Source of the DNA: Prescottella defluvii
GTDB lineage: Bacteria; Actinomycetota; Actinomycetes; Mycobacteriales; Mycobacteriaceae
Direction: 5' to 3'
Assembly: GCF_000738775.1 (NCBI RefSeq)
Contig: NZ_JPOC01000026.1
Location: 25,633 to 89,632 of the forward strand
DNA length: 64,000 bases
Shown here: positions 52,688 to 61,274 of the stretch, piece after piece
Layout of the letters: the number at the start of each line of letters is the position of its first letter
Numbering within the stretch: the stretch's first letter is position 1
Notes under the pieces: model-generated
Database searches by the model: none
Told to the model about the DNA's origin: nothing
What the model saw: only the letters and a program-made list of their open reading frames with translations
Position numbers and translations under genes: made by a program

Positions 52688-54144
52688 TTGTCTTTGGGGT
52701 CCTCGGTCGGCAGTCCACGCCGCGCCCGCTGCGCATGCTTACGTTCGTGGGCGCCGATGCGGTCGACCTGGTCGAGTCGGGCGTCGGTGCCGCGACCGGT
52801 CCGCACGACGTCGACGCCGGCCGCGGTCTGCGGCTCCCACTCGAAGCCGACGTCGCCGATGGTGACGAACGCGCCGGGCTCGGCACCCTGCTTGACCAGT
52901 TCGTCCTCGACACCGAGGCGAGCCAGACGGTCCGCCAGGTAGCCGACGGCCTCGTCGTTGTCGAACGCCGTCTGCCGCACCCACCGCTCGGGCTGGGTAC
53001 CGCGCACGATGAAGCCACCCGGGTTCTCCGGGTCGGCGATGACGCTGAAGCCGGTCTCCTTCGCGGCGACCGGGCGAATCACCTGACGCTTCGGCTCCGC
53101 CTTCGGATGCGCCTCGCGGTAGTCGGCAACCATCTTCGCCAGCGCGAAGGTCATGGGCCGCAACCCGTCCCGACTCACCGCGGAGATCGTGAACACCGGC
53201 CAACCACGGGCCTCGAAGTCCGGGGTCACCATCTCGGCGAGCTCCGCGGCCTCGGGCACGTCCGCCTTGTTGAGGATCACGATCCGCGGCCGGTCCGCGA
53301 GGTCACCGAGTCCGGCGTCGCCCTGGAGCGCAGGCTGGTACGCGGCCAGTTCGGCCTCGAGGGCGTCGACGTCGGAGATCGGGTCCCGACCCGGCTCGAG
53401 GGTCGCGCAGTCCACGACGTGCGCGAGAACCGCGCACCGTTCGAGGTGTCGCAGGAAGTCCAGACCGAGTCCGCGGCCCTGACTGGCGCCGGGGATCAGA
53501 CCCGGCACGTCGGCGACGGTGAACGTCGTGTCGCCGCTCGACACCACGCCGAGGTTGGGCTGGAGCGTCGTGAACGGGTAGTCGCCGATCTTCGGCTTGG
53601 CAGCGGACAGGACGGACACGAGCGACGACTTGCCGGCGGACGGGAAGCCCACCAGTCCGACGTCGGCGACGGACTTGAGTTCGAGGACGAGGTCCCCCGC
53701 TTCGCCTTCCTCACCGAGCAGCGCGAAACCCGGCGCCTTGCGCGCCCTGGAGGCGAGCGAGGCGTTCCCGAGTCCACCGCGACCGCCGTGCGCCGCGACG
53801 AATCGGGTGCCGACCCCGACGAGGTCGGCCAGGATGTTGCCCTCCTTGTCGAGGACGACGGTGCCGTCCGGCACCCTGAGGGTCAGGTCGGAACCGTTGG
53901 CGCCTTCACGGTTGCCGCCCATTCCTTGGGTGCCGTTGGTCGCCTTCGCGCGGGCGTGGAAGTGAAAGTCGAGGAGGGTGTGGACGTTGCCGTCCACCTC
54001 CAGCACGACATCCCCGCCGCGACCACCATTTCCACCGTCGGGGCCGCCGAGCGGCTTGAACTTCTCGCGGTGGACGGAGGCGCAACCATTGCCGCCTCTT
54101 CCGGCGCTGACGTGCAGCACCACGCGGTCAATGAATCGGGACAT
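52684..54144 (-). CDS. obg: GTPase Obg
   Basis: Obg is an essential GTPase acting in 50S assembly and growth or stress control. The 486-residue protein has the Gly-rich Obg fold ([18 protein letters not shown] onward), G1 [13 protein letters not shown]3 DVPGLI and G4 NKAD. A C-terminal OCT domain and a charged tail follow. The ATG at 54144 lies 194 bp after the rpmA stop, and a terminator separates them, so obg-proB probably has its own promoter in that gap. Confidence 0.96.
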   Translation of the reverse strand: MSRFIDRVVLHVSAGRGGNGCASVHREKFKPLGGPDGGNGGRGGDVVLEVDGNVHTLLDFHFHARAKATNGTQGMGGNREGANGSDLTLRVPDGTVVLDKEGNILADLVGVGTRFVAAHGGRGGLGNASLASRARKAPGFALLGEEGEAGDLVLELKSVADVGLVGFPSAGKSSLVSVLSAAKPKIGDYPFTTLQPNLGVVSSGDTTFTVADVPGLIPGASQGRGLGLDFLRHLERCAVLAHVVDCATLEPGRDPISDVDALEAELAAYQPALQGDAGLGDLADRPRIVILNKADVPEAAELAEMVTPDFEARGWPVFTISAVSRDGLRPMTFALAKMVADYREAHPKAEPKRQVIRPVAAKETGFSVIADPENPGGFIVRGTQPERWVRQTAFDNDEAVGYLADRLARLGVEDELVKQGAEPGAFVTIGDVGFEWEPQTAAGVDVVRTGRGTDARLDQVDRIGAHERKHAQRARRGLPTEDPKDK

Positions 54145-54227
54145 GACTGCCGGATCCTTCCTCAGTCAAAAATCTTGCGGTTGATGCGGTGTGACGTAGA
54201 CGACGCACCGCGGTGAAAACGACAGTA

Positions 54228-54261
54228 GGGGCGGGCAGGGTTTGAGACCCTGGCCCGCCCC
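54228..54261 (-). terminator. Terminator after rplU-rpmA
   Basis: GGGGCGGG pairs with CCCGCCCC, with an inner AGGGT/ACCCT helix, and on the minus strand the stem is followed by TACTGTCGTTTT. It lies 78 bp downstream of rpmA. Confidence 0.7.
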
Positions 54262-54338
54262 CACTGGGAGATCGGAACGGAATCGGACTGCTCAGCTTGT
54301 CGAGACGCTGAGAGACCGGACCGTAAGTGGCAGCAGAC

Positions 54339-54602
54339 CTAGGCCTCTGCCGCGACCGGAACGATGTTCACGGTCTTGCGCCCACGCTTGGTGCCGAACT
54401 CGACGGCGCCCGCGGAGAGAGCGAACAGGGTGTCGTCACCGCCACGGCCGACGTTGACGCCGGGGTGGAAGTGGGTGCCACGCTGACGCACGAGGATCTC
54501 GCCGGCGCTGACGGACTGGCCGCCGAAGCGCTTGACGCCGAGGCGCTGTGCGTTTGAATCGCGACCGTTACGGGAGCTGGATGCACCCTTTTTATGTGCC
54601 AT
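54339..54602 (-). CDS. rpmA: 50S ribosomal protein L27
   Basis: L27 has an N terminus that reaches the peptidyl-transferase centre. Its 87 residues start [20 protein letters not shown] without the cleavable extension seen in Firmicutes, and [20 protein letters not shown] is the family core. It follows rplU by 50 bp with AGGGAGGG upstream of the ATG. Confidence 0.97.
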   Translation of the reverse strand: MAHKKGASSSRNGRDSNAQRLGVKRFGGQSVSAGEILVRQRGTHFHPGVNVGRGGDDTLFALSAGAVEFGTKRGRKTVNIVPVAAEA

Positions 54603-54652
54603 GTCGAATCCCTCCCAGGGTTCGGTGAAAGCTGAATCGGTGAAAGTTCGAG

Positions 54653-54964
54653 CTACTTGATGCCGGTGACCTTGAGGATCGTCAGCTTCTGCCGGTGACC
54701 CTGGCGCTTGTGGTAGCCGGTCTTGTTCTTGAACTTGTGGATCCGGATCTTCGGGCCCTTGGTGTGCTCGACGACCTCACCGGTCACAGAGATCTTCGCC
54801 AGCTTGTCGGCGTCGAGGGTCAGCTCGGACCCATCGACCACGAGGACCGGGGCAAGCGAGACAGCGGTGCCGGGCTCACCCTCGATCTTCTCGACCTTGA
54901 CGAGGTCACCAACAGCGACCTTGTACTGCTTTCCGCCGGTCTTGACGATCGCGTACGTTGCCAT
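54653..54964 (-). CDS. rplU: 50S ribosomal protein L21
   Basis: L21 is a 23S rRNA-binding protein of 103 residues here. It starts [16 protein letters not shown] and ends in the basic [17 protein letters not shown] region. The ATG at 54964 is preceded by AGGGG. The frame stays open to 55069, but those 35 extra residues have no counterpart in L21. A promoter at 55122-55151 gives a leader of about 150 nt that carries a 14-bp direct repeat. Confidence 0.97.
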   Translation of the reverse strand: MATYAIVKTGGKQYKVAVGDLVKVEKIEGEPGTAVSLAPVLVVDGSELTLDADKLAKISVTGEVVEHTKGPKIRIHKFKNKTGYHKRQGHRQKLTILKVTGIK

Positions 54965-54968
54965 CGGA

Positions 54969-55061
54969 CGGCTACCCCTTGCTACTTCGAACGTGCTCGC
55001 GCCGCTGCCGTGGAGGCTTTCAATGCTGCGCGACTGGTCTGTTGTGGCGGCTACCCCTTGC
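54969..55061 (-). repeat. 14-bp direct repeat in the rplU leader, one copy at the ribosome-binding site
   Basis: On the minus strand GCAAGGGGTAGCCG occurs at 55048-55061 and again at 54969-54982. The second copy contains the AGGGG that serves rplU translation. The copies start 79 bp apart. The upstream copy is not followed by a start codon. Confidence 0.8.
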
Positions 55062-55121
55062 GCGCCCATATTTGCCCAAAGCGGGCGCAGCAGAGCGGTA
55101 TCGCCGGGTAGCGACCGGTCA

Positions 55122-55151
55122 AGATTACGGGACGGCGACCGTCAGGGTCAA
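55122..55151 (-). promoter_or_regulatory. rplU: rplU-rpmA promoter
   Basis: On the minus strand TTGACC (55146-55151) and TAATCT (55122-55127) are 18 bp apart, between the rne stop and rplU. Both boxes are good matches, and the start would be near 55115. Confidence 0.65.
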
Positions 55152-55231
55152 ACTGGCGGGTCGACCGGTCCCGTTGTCGCAGTGCGCCGCCCCGGGGTCA
55201 CCCACGGAGCGGCGCACTGCCACGACATTCG

Positions 55232-58200
55232 TCAGGCCTCGACGTCCACAGGCGGGCCTGCGGGACGTCCAGCGGCACGACGGCGGCGCGGACGACGTGC
55301 AGCGGGCACCTCGCCGTCCGGCGGCGCTGCCGCCTCCCCGGCCGCAGGAGCTGCGTCCGGAGCCGCCTCGGGAACACTGGCAGGCTCGGGTGCCGGCGCG
55401 GGTTCGGTGACCGGAATCACGAAAACCGTTCCCGTGTCGGAAGTCTCACCTTCCGGCGCGGCCGCGGCACGCGACACCCGCCGACTCCGTCGACGTCCCC
55501 GGGAAGGGACGTCCCTGTCCGTCTCGGCCGTCTTGTCCGACTCGGTGGCTTTGTCCGACTCGGCGGCGTGCGCCACAGGCGTCGGCTCCGGTGCGGACTC
55601 GGGCTCCGGCGCGGGCTCGACGTGCGGCGTCGACTCGACGTCGACCCCCGCACGCTCGTCCGACCCGGTCTCGTGCTCATCGTGATGCGAGGCCATCGCA
55701 AGGGCCACCGGATGCGCCCGCTTGACGGTCGCGTCCGCGGCCGACTCCTCCGTACTCGGATGCGTCGGCTGTGCGTCGGCCACCGGTTCCGGCGCCGCCG
55801 CGGAAGTCGCGCGGTCACGACCACGCTTCTTGCGGCCACTGCCCGATTCCTTCGACTGACCCCGGCCGCCGTCGTCGGCCGACTTCACCTCGACGGGCTC
55901 GCTGTGCACGATGATCCCGCGGCCGTGGCAGTGCTCACACGTCGTGGAAAAGGCCTCGACCAGGCCGGTGCCCAGCTTCTTGCGGGTCATCTGGACCAGG
56001 CCGAGCGAGGTCACCTCGGAGACCTGATGACGGGTCCGATCCCGGCCCAGCGCCTCCGTGAGCCGGCGCAGGACCAGATCGCGGTTGGACTCGAGCACCA
56101 TGTCGATGAAGTCGACGACGATCATGCCGCCGATGTCGCGCAGCCGCATCTGCCGCACGATCTCCTCGGCCGCCTCGAGGTTGTTCCGCGTGACGGTCTC
56201 CTCGAGGTTGCCGCCGGCACCGGTGAACTTGCCGGTGTTGACGTCGACCACGGTCATCGCCTCGGTCCGGTCGATCACCAGCGTTCCGCCCGACGGCAGC
56301 CAGACCTTGCGGTCGAGCGCCTTGGCGAGCTGCTCGTCGATGCGATGCGCCTCGAAGACGTCCGGGGCACCGGACGACACGTCGTACCGCTCCACCCGGG
56401 ACAGCAGATCCGGCGCCACGGTCTTGATGTAGGTCTCGACGGTGCTCCAGGCCTTCTCGCCCTCGATCACGAGCTTCGAGAAGTCCTCGTTGAACAGATC
56501 GCGGACGACCTTGACGAGCAGATCGGGCTCCTCGTACAGCGCCTGCGGCGTGCCCGACTTGCCGTCCTTCGCCTTCGCGGCCTGCTCCTCGATGGTCGCC
56601 CACTGCGTCTGCAGCCGGGTGACATCGCGCGCCAGCTCTTCCTCGCTGACCCCCTCGGAGGCCGTCCGGATGATCACACCGGCGTCGGCGGGCACGATCT
56701 CCCGCAGGATCTCCTTGAGACGCTTGCGCTCGGTGTCGGGCAACTTGCGGCTGATGCCGGTGGAGGTGCCACCGGGCACGTACACCAGGAACCGTCCGGC
56801 GAGGCTGATCTGTGTGGTCAGGCGGGCACCCTTGTGACCGACCGGATCCTTGCTGACCTGGACCAGCACCTGATCGCCCGGCTTGAGAGCCTGCTCGATC
56901 TTGCGCTCCCGGCCACCGAGGCCGGCCGCCTCCCAGTTGACCTCACCGGCGTACAGGACGCCGTTGCGGCCACGCCCGATGTCGATGAACGCCGCCTCCA
57001 TGCTGGGCAGCACGTTCTGGACCCGACCGAGGTAGACGTTGCCGACCATCGACGTCGAGGACGATCCCGTGACGAAGTGCTCCACCAGCACGCCGTCCTC
57101 GAGGACCGCGACCTGCGTGGACGCCGCCGGGTTGGTGCCGCCGACCTTCTCCCGCACGACCATGACCCGGTCGACCGCCTCGCGGCGTGCCAGGAACTCG
57201 GACTCGCTCAGGATCGGAGGACGGCGACGACCGGCATCCCGGCCGTCACGACGGCGCTGACGCTTGGCTTCCAGTCGCGTCGATCCGCTGATGCCCTGGA
57301 CCTCGTCCTTGACGGCCCGGGTCTTGTTGCGCGGTTCACGCTCGTGGACGACGGTGTTCGGCGGATCGTCCTCGGACGAGACGTCCCCGTCGCTGCCGCC
57401 CTTGCGGCGACGACGCCGACGCCGGCGACGGCTGCTGCCGTCACCGGACTCGTCCGACTCGGCCTGCTCGTCCTCGGCGGATTCACCGGATTCGGACGCC
57501 TCGGCCGCATCCACGGCCTCGCCCTCGGCAGTCGGCGCCGTATCGGCGTCGACGACCGTGCCGGTCCTGCCTGCGCCGCCTTCGGCGGACTCGGCAGACT
57601 CATCGGACTCGTCCGACTCGGTGCCGTCCGCGTGCTGCTCGCCACGGCCACGGCCACGGCCACGGCGTCCACGACGACGCCGGCGCTGCTGCTCGCCGCC
57701 CTCACCGTCGGTCTCGGACGCTTCGGAGGCCGCAGCGCCCTCGGAGGCCTCGGAGGTCTCGGCCGTCTCGGCGGTGCGGGTCTCCCCCGCGCCTGCACGG
57801 TCGACGGCGCCGCCGGCCGGAGCCGCCGATTCCTCGGCGACGGCCGGTGCGGAGTCGGTGGCCTGGGTCTGCGACTCGTCGGTCACCTCGGGGGCTGCGG
57901 CGGCACGACGGCTGCGCCGACGACGCGGCGCGGTCTCAGCAGTAGCCGCGTCGGGCTGGAGGAACAGCGGGGCCTGCACCACGGCAGGCGCGGCGGCGGG
58001 CTCGTGCTCGGTACCGGGTTCGACGTTGGTGAACAGCCCGGTGAAGTCGTCGCCGGCGCGTGCCGGTGCCGCTTCCGCGGTGGGGGCCTCGGTCTCGGCG
58101 GTGGCCTCGGAGGTGGCCTCGGTCACCGGTTCGACGACGGCCTCGGCCTTCGGGGCGGCCTTCTTGCGGGCCCGCTTGCGGGGCGCAGGCTTCTCGACGG

Positions 58201-58534
58201 GCGCGGCCTCCGGTTCGGCCTCGACCAGCGCGGTCTCGGCGGCGACCGGCTCCGCGACGGGTTCGGCGGCCGGTTCCGGAGCAGCGGTCTCCGTTGCACC
58301 GGACACGGTGGCATGGATGCGCTCGGCGATCTCGCGCTGGAGGCTGGACTGCGCGCTGCGCAACTCGGTACCCAGCGCAGCGGCCTCTGCGAGCACCTGC
58401 TTGCTGGTGACCCCGAGCAGTTTGGCGAGCGCGTGGACTCGGATCTTCTCGGGGAGTACCGGAGTGGTACTCGGGTCGACCGATCCTTCTGCGATCGGTT
58501 CATTAACGTTTTCGGGCGGCGCTTGATCGGCCAC
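55232..58534 (-). CDS. rne: Ribonuclease E/G
   Basis: RNase E is the main endonuclease for mRNA decay and rRNA processing. In this 1100-residue protein the N-terminal segment (about 20-70, IRVHALAKLLGVTSKQVLAEA) resembles the IF2_N helical domain. A long Ala/Glu/Arg-rich disordered part follows. The S1 domain and catalytic core occupy about residues 480-900 (GNVYLGRVQNVLPSMEAAFIDIG; MIVVDFIDM), with the Zn-link CEHCHG. A charged C-terminal tail of about 180 residues ends it. The catalytic core is central, as in other actinobacteria. GTG 58534 has GAGGAG upstream. Confidence 0.94.
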   Translation of the reverse strand: MADQAPPENVNEPIAEGSVDPSTTPVLPEKIRVHALAKLLGVTSKQVLAEAAALGTELRSAQSSLQREIAERIHATVSGATETAAPEPAAEPVAEPVAAETALVEAEPEAAPVEKPAPRKRARKKAAPKAEAVVEPVTEATSEATAETEAPTAEAAPARAGDDFTGLFTNVEPGTEHEPAAAPAVVQAPLFLQPDAATAETAPRRRRSRRAAAAPEVTDESQTQATDSAPAVAEESAAPAGGAVDRAGAGETRTAETAETSEASEGAAASEASETDGEGGEQQRRRRRGRRGRGRGRGEQHADGTESDESDESAESAEGGAGRTGTVVDADTAPTAEGEAVDAAEASESGESAEDEQAESDESGDGSSRRRRRRRRRKGGSDGDVSSEDDPPNTVVHEREPRNKTRAVKDEVQGISGSTRLEAKRQRRRDGRDAGRRRPPILSESEFLARREAVDRVMVVREKVGGTNPAASTQVAVLEDGVLVEHFVTGSSSTSMVGNVYLGRVQNVLPSMEAAFIDIGRGRNGVLYAGEVNWEAAGLGGRERKIEQALKPGDQVLVQVSKDPVGHKGARLTTQISLAGRFLVYVPGGTSTGISRKLPDTERKRLKEILREIVPADAGVIIRTASEGVSEEELARDVTRLQTQWATIEEQAAKAKDGKSGTPQALYEEPDLLVKVVRDLFNEDFSKLVIEGEKAWSTVETYIKTVAPDLLSRVERYDVSSGAPDVFEAHRIDEQLAKALDRKVWLPSGGTLVIDRTEAMTVVDVNTGKFTGAGGNLEETVTRNNLEAAEEIVRQMRLRDIGGMIVVDFIDMVLESNRDLVLRRLTEALGRDRTRHQVSEVTSLGLVQMTRKKLGTGLVEAFSTTCEHCHGRGIIVHSEPVEVKSADDGGRGQSKESGSGRKKRGRDRATSAAAPEPVADAQPTHPSTEESAADATVKRAHPVALAMASHHDEHETGSDERAGVDVESTPHVEPAPEPESAPEPTPVAHAAESDKATESDKTAETDRDVPSRGRRRSRRVSRAAAAPEGETSDTGTVFVIPVTEPAPAPEPASVPEAAPDAAPAAGEAAAPPDGEVPAARRPRRRRAAGRPAGPPVDVEA

Positions 58535-58634
58535 GTATTCTCCTCGAGCCCCCGGGCGCGTCCACCCGTCTGTCGATCGGATGTGACGCGGCCGCGCGAG
58601 GGCGATGGTTGTGTACTCGCACCGAGGGTCCGAG

Positions 58635-58640
58635 ATTGTA
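58635..58640 (-). promoter_or_regulatory. rne: -10 element of the rne promoter
   Basis: TACAAT on the minus strand is a near-consensus -10 about 100 bp upstream of the rne GTG, giving a leader of roughly 94 nt. The remainder of the 58535-58989 gap has no ORF that I can support; it holds this promoter and the ndk terminator. Confidence 0.5.
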
Positions 58641-58931
58641 TGGTCTCGCTCCACGTGGTTCGCAGTGTCCGTTGATCACTGCGGAATCGCGCGGTGCCTG
58701 GCTGGATGGCGGTGATCCACGGCGCGGGCGCCTGACCGATCACGACACGAGCGCCTGATCATCCAGCGTGCCGGACGGAACAGGGATTACCTGCGCCGGT
58801 AGGGCAGCGATGACGGGCTTCGCACCGTGGTGTCATCCGATCGGGTCCGCGTGAAGCAAAATTGCGGTCCGACCGATTTCAGTATCCCACACCGGAGCGG
58901 AGTGTCGTCTCATCGGCGCACCGGTAGGTGA

Positions 58932-58975
58932 CAAAACAAAAGGACGCTCCGCGGGCACGACGGCCCGGGAGCGTC
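58932..58975 (-). terminator. Intrinsic terminator after ndk
   Basis: On the minus strand GGACGCTCC pairs with GGAGCGTCC, with an inner GC helix, followed by TTTTGTTTTG. It closes the valS-folC-DUF4233-ndk operon. Confidence 0.88.
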
Positions 58976-58989
58976 CCGAGTTGTGGGTC

Positions 58990-59409
58990 TCAGACCCGAA
59001 CGAGCTGGGGAAACCAGAGGGCGATCTCGCGCTCGGCGGACTCGACCGAATCGGATCCGTGGACCAGGTTCTGTCCACCGTCGAGAGCCAGGTCGGCGCG
59101 GATGGTGCCGGGGACCGCCTTCTCCACCGGATCGGTGCCGCCGGCGATCTGACGGAACGCAGCGATCGCGCGCGGCCCCTCGAGCACGGCGGCCACGAGC
59201 GGTCCGGAGGTGATGAAGTCGAGCAGCCCCGGGTAGAACGGCTTGCCTTCGTGTTCGGCGTAGTGCGTCGCGGCGATATCGCCGGATGCCGTCCGCAGCT
59301 CCATCGCCGCAATGGTCAGACCCTTGCGTTCGATGCGGGAGAGGATCTCGCCGACGTAGCCACGGGCCACGCCGTCGGGCTTGATCAGTACCAGGGTGCG
59401 CTCAGTCAC
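58990..59409 (-). CDS. ndk: Nucleoside diphosphate kinase
   Basis: Ndk balances nucleoside triphosphates by a ping-pong phosphohistidine mechanism. The 139-residue protein has [13 protein letters not shown] at the start and the active-site His117 in NLVHGSDS. The GTG start at 59409 is 18 bp after the DUF4233 gene, and a strong terminator follows. Confidence 0.97.
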   Translation of the reverse strand: MTERTLVLIKPDGVARGYVGEILSRIERKGLTIAAMELRTASGDIAATHYAEHEGKPFYPGLLDFITSGPLVAAVLEGPRAIAAFRQIAGGTDPVEKAVPGTIRADLALDGGQNLVHGSDSVESAEREIALWFPQLVRV

Positions 59410-59427
59410 GGCGAACAGCCTAGACGG

Positions 59428-59847
59428 TCAGTCTCGTTGCCCGGGCAGCAGACCCCGCTCGATCCGGCGCGCGATGTCCCTGCGCAGGTACACGATGTAC
59501 AGCCACACCGCGCCGAACAGCACGCCGATCACGCCGAGTGCCGTGTCGATGAAGAAGCCGAGGATCGTGAACACCTGGAGTGTCAGGTTGAACGTCATCG
59601 CCCACGGGCGTCCCTGCAGCCCGGCGCCGAGGATCATCAGCAGCGCCAGCACACAGATGTACAGACCCGACACCCACGTCAGGCCCGTCGAGTTGACGAC
59701 GGCAACGACCGGCAGCGCCAGCAGCACCACGATCGACTCGAGGATCAGGGTGCCTGCCATGACACCGCGGAACCCCTTCCACGGATCCTTCGCCGGTGGC
59801 CGGAACCCGGACGGGGAGTTGTCTGGAGTCTCCGGGGTCTCGCTCAC
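59428..59847 (-). CDS. DUF4233 membrane protein
   Basis: This 139-residue protein has a hydrophilic Pro-rich N terminus (about 25 residues) and four predicted membrane helices. The conserved segment FRGVMAGTLILESIVVLLALPV marks the actinobacterial DUF4233 family. It lies between folC and ndk, overlapping folC by 4 bp, the same location as in mycobacteria (Rv2446c). The function is unknown; its fixed place beside folC does not by itself imply a folate role. Confidence 0.88.
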   Translation of the reverse strand: MSETPETPDNSPSGFRPPAKDPWKGFRGVMAGTLILESIVVLLALPVVAVVNSTGLTWVSGLYICVLALLMILGAGLQGRPWAMTFNLTLQVFTILGFFIDTALGVIGVLFGAVWLYIVYLRRDIARRIERGLLPGQRD

Positions 59848-61274
59848 GCGGGGTCCTTTCCGAACAGGGAGCGGGCAACGCCCGCAGTGACAACCGAACC
59901 AGTGACGACGACGCCCGCCCCCGAGACTGCCTCACCGGGCTCGGCGACTTCCTCCGCCAGCCCGATCGCAGTCTCGAGCGCGTCCGCCAGCGTCGGCGCG
60001 ACGACCACCCGCTCGTCGCCGAACCGCGCCACGGCACGGTTCGCGAGGTCTTCGACATCCATCGCCCGGGGCGATCCGTTGTGGGTGACGACCAGTTCGT
60101 CGAACACCGGCTCGAGGGCGTCGAGGATGCCGTCGACGTCCTTGTCTCCCATGACGCTGACGACACCGACGAGCTTGCGGAAGTCGAACTCCGCGACCAG
60201 CGCGGCCGCGAGGGCCTGCGCCCCGTGCGGATTGTGCGCGGCGTCGAGGAACACCGTCGGCGCACTCCGGACCCGTTCCAGCCGGCCCGGATTGACGACG
60301 GACGCGAAGCCCGCGCGGATCGCGTCCGCGTCGAGTTGACGGTCGGGTCCGGCGCCGAAGAACGCCTCCACCGCCGCGAGCGCCAGCGACGCGTTGCGCG
60401 CCTGGTGCTCACCGTGCAACGGCAGGAAGATGTCGTCGTACACACCGCCGAGGCCGTGCAACTCGAGCTGCTGGCCACCGATCGCGATCTGCCGGCGCAG
60501 CACCTTGAATTCGGATCCCTCGCGGGCCACCGCGGCATCCGCCTCGACGGCCCGGCGCAGCAGCACGTCCATCACCTCGGGACTCTGCTCGGCGATGATC
60601 GCGACGGTGTCGGTCGGGGCGACGCCCTCGACCCCGCTGTCGCGGCCCTTCTTGATGATCCCGGCCTTCTCCCCCGCGATCGATTCGAGGTCGGGGCCGA
60701 GATAGTCGACGTGGTCGAGGCCGATCGGGGTGATGACCGCGACCTGCGCGTCGATGACGTTGGTGGCGTCCCATTTTCCGCCGAGACCGGTCTCGACGAC
60801 GGCGACATCGACGGGCGCCTCCGCGAAGGCGGCGTACGCCATCGCGGTGGTGACCTCGAACTTGCTCATCGCGGGACCGCCGGCGGCCTCGGACTGCCGG
60901 TCGATCATCGCGATGTACGGCTCGAGTTCCCGGTACGTGTCGATGTACGTCCGCACCGGGACAGGGGCGCCGTCGATGCTGATCCGCTCGGTCGCCAGCT
61001 GCAGGTGCGGGCTGGTGGTCCGTCCGGTCCGACGGTGCAGGTGGGTGAGCAGCACGTCGATCATCCGCGTCACCGACGTCTTGCCGTTGGTGCCGGCGAC
61101 GTGAATGGACGGATAACTGTCCTGCGGCGAGCCCAGCAGGTCCATCAGCGCGGAGATCCGGGTCAGCGACGGCTCGATCTTGGTCTCGGGCCAGCGTTGA
61201 TCCAGCTCCGCCTCGACGAGTGCGAGCTCGGCGAGATCGACCGGGTCCGGTGCGCCCGGGCGTTCGGTGGTCAC
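59844..61274 (-). CDS. folC: Folylpolyglutamate/dihydrofolate synthase FolC
   Basis: FolC adds glutamate to folates, and in many bacteria also to dihydropteroate. The 476-residue Mur-ligase-fold enzyme has the P-loop [16 protein letters not shown], the segment [25 protein letters not shown], and [12 protein letters not shown] in the C-terminal domain. GTG 61274 overlaps the valS stop (GTGA). The open frame to 61973 is a shadow of valS. Confidence 0.95.
   Translation of the reverse strand: MTTERPGAPDPVDLAELALVEAELDQRWPETKIEPSLTRISALMDLLGSPQDSYPSIHVAGTNGKTSVTRMIDVLLTHLHRRTGRTTSPHLQLATERISIDGAPVPVRTYIDTYRELEPYIAMIDRQSEAAGGPAMSKFEVTTAMAYAAFAEAPVDVAVVETGLGGKWDATNVIDAQVAVITPIGLDHVDYLGPDLESIAGEKAGIIKKGRDSGVEGVAPTDTVAIIAEQSPEVMDVLLRRAVEADAAVAREGSEFKVLRRQIAIGGQQLELHGLGGVYDDIFLPLHGEHQARNASLALAAVEAFFGAGPDRQLDADAIRAGFASVVNPGRLERVRSAPTVFLDAAHNPHGAQALAAALVAEFDFRKLVGVVSVMGDKDVDGILDALEPVFDELVVTHNGSPRAMDVEDLANRAVARFGDERVVVAPTLADALETAIGLAEEVAEPGEAVSGAGVVVTGSVVTAGVARSLFGKDPA

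Noticed and set aside
54965..55069. In-frame 35-residue N-terminal extension of L21
   Set aside because: L21 proteins begin at [14 protein letters not shown], the extension has no family match, and the ribosome-binding site is at the downstream ATG.
55568..58675. 1035-codon plus-strand frame over rne
   Set aside because: Complement of the low-complexity RNase E gene. No start signal or domain.
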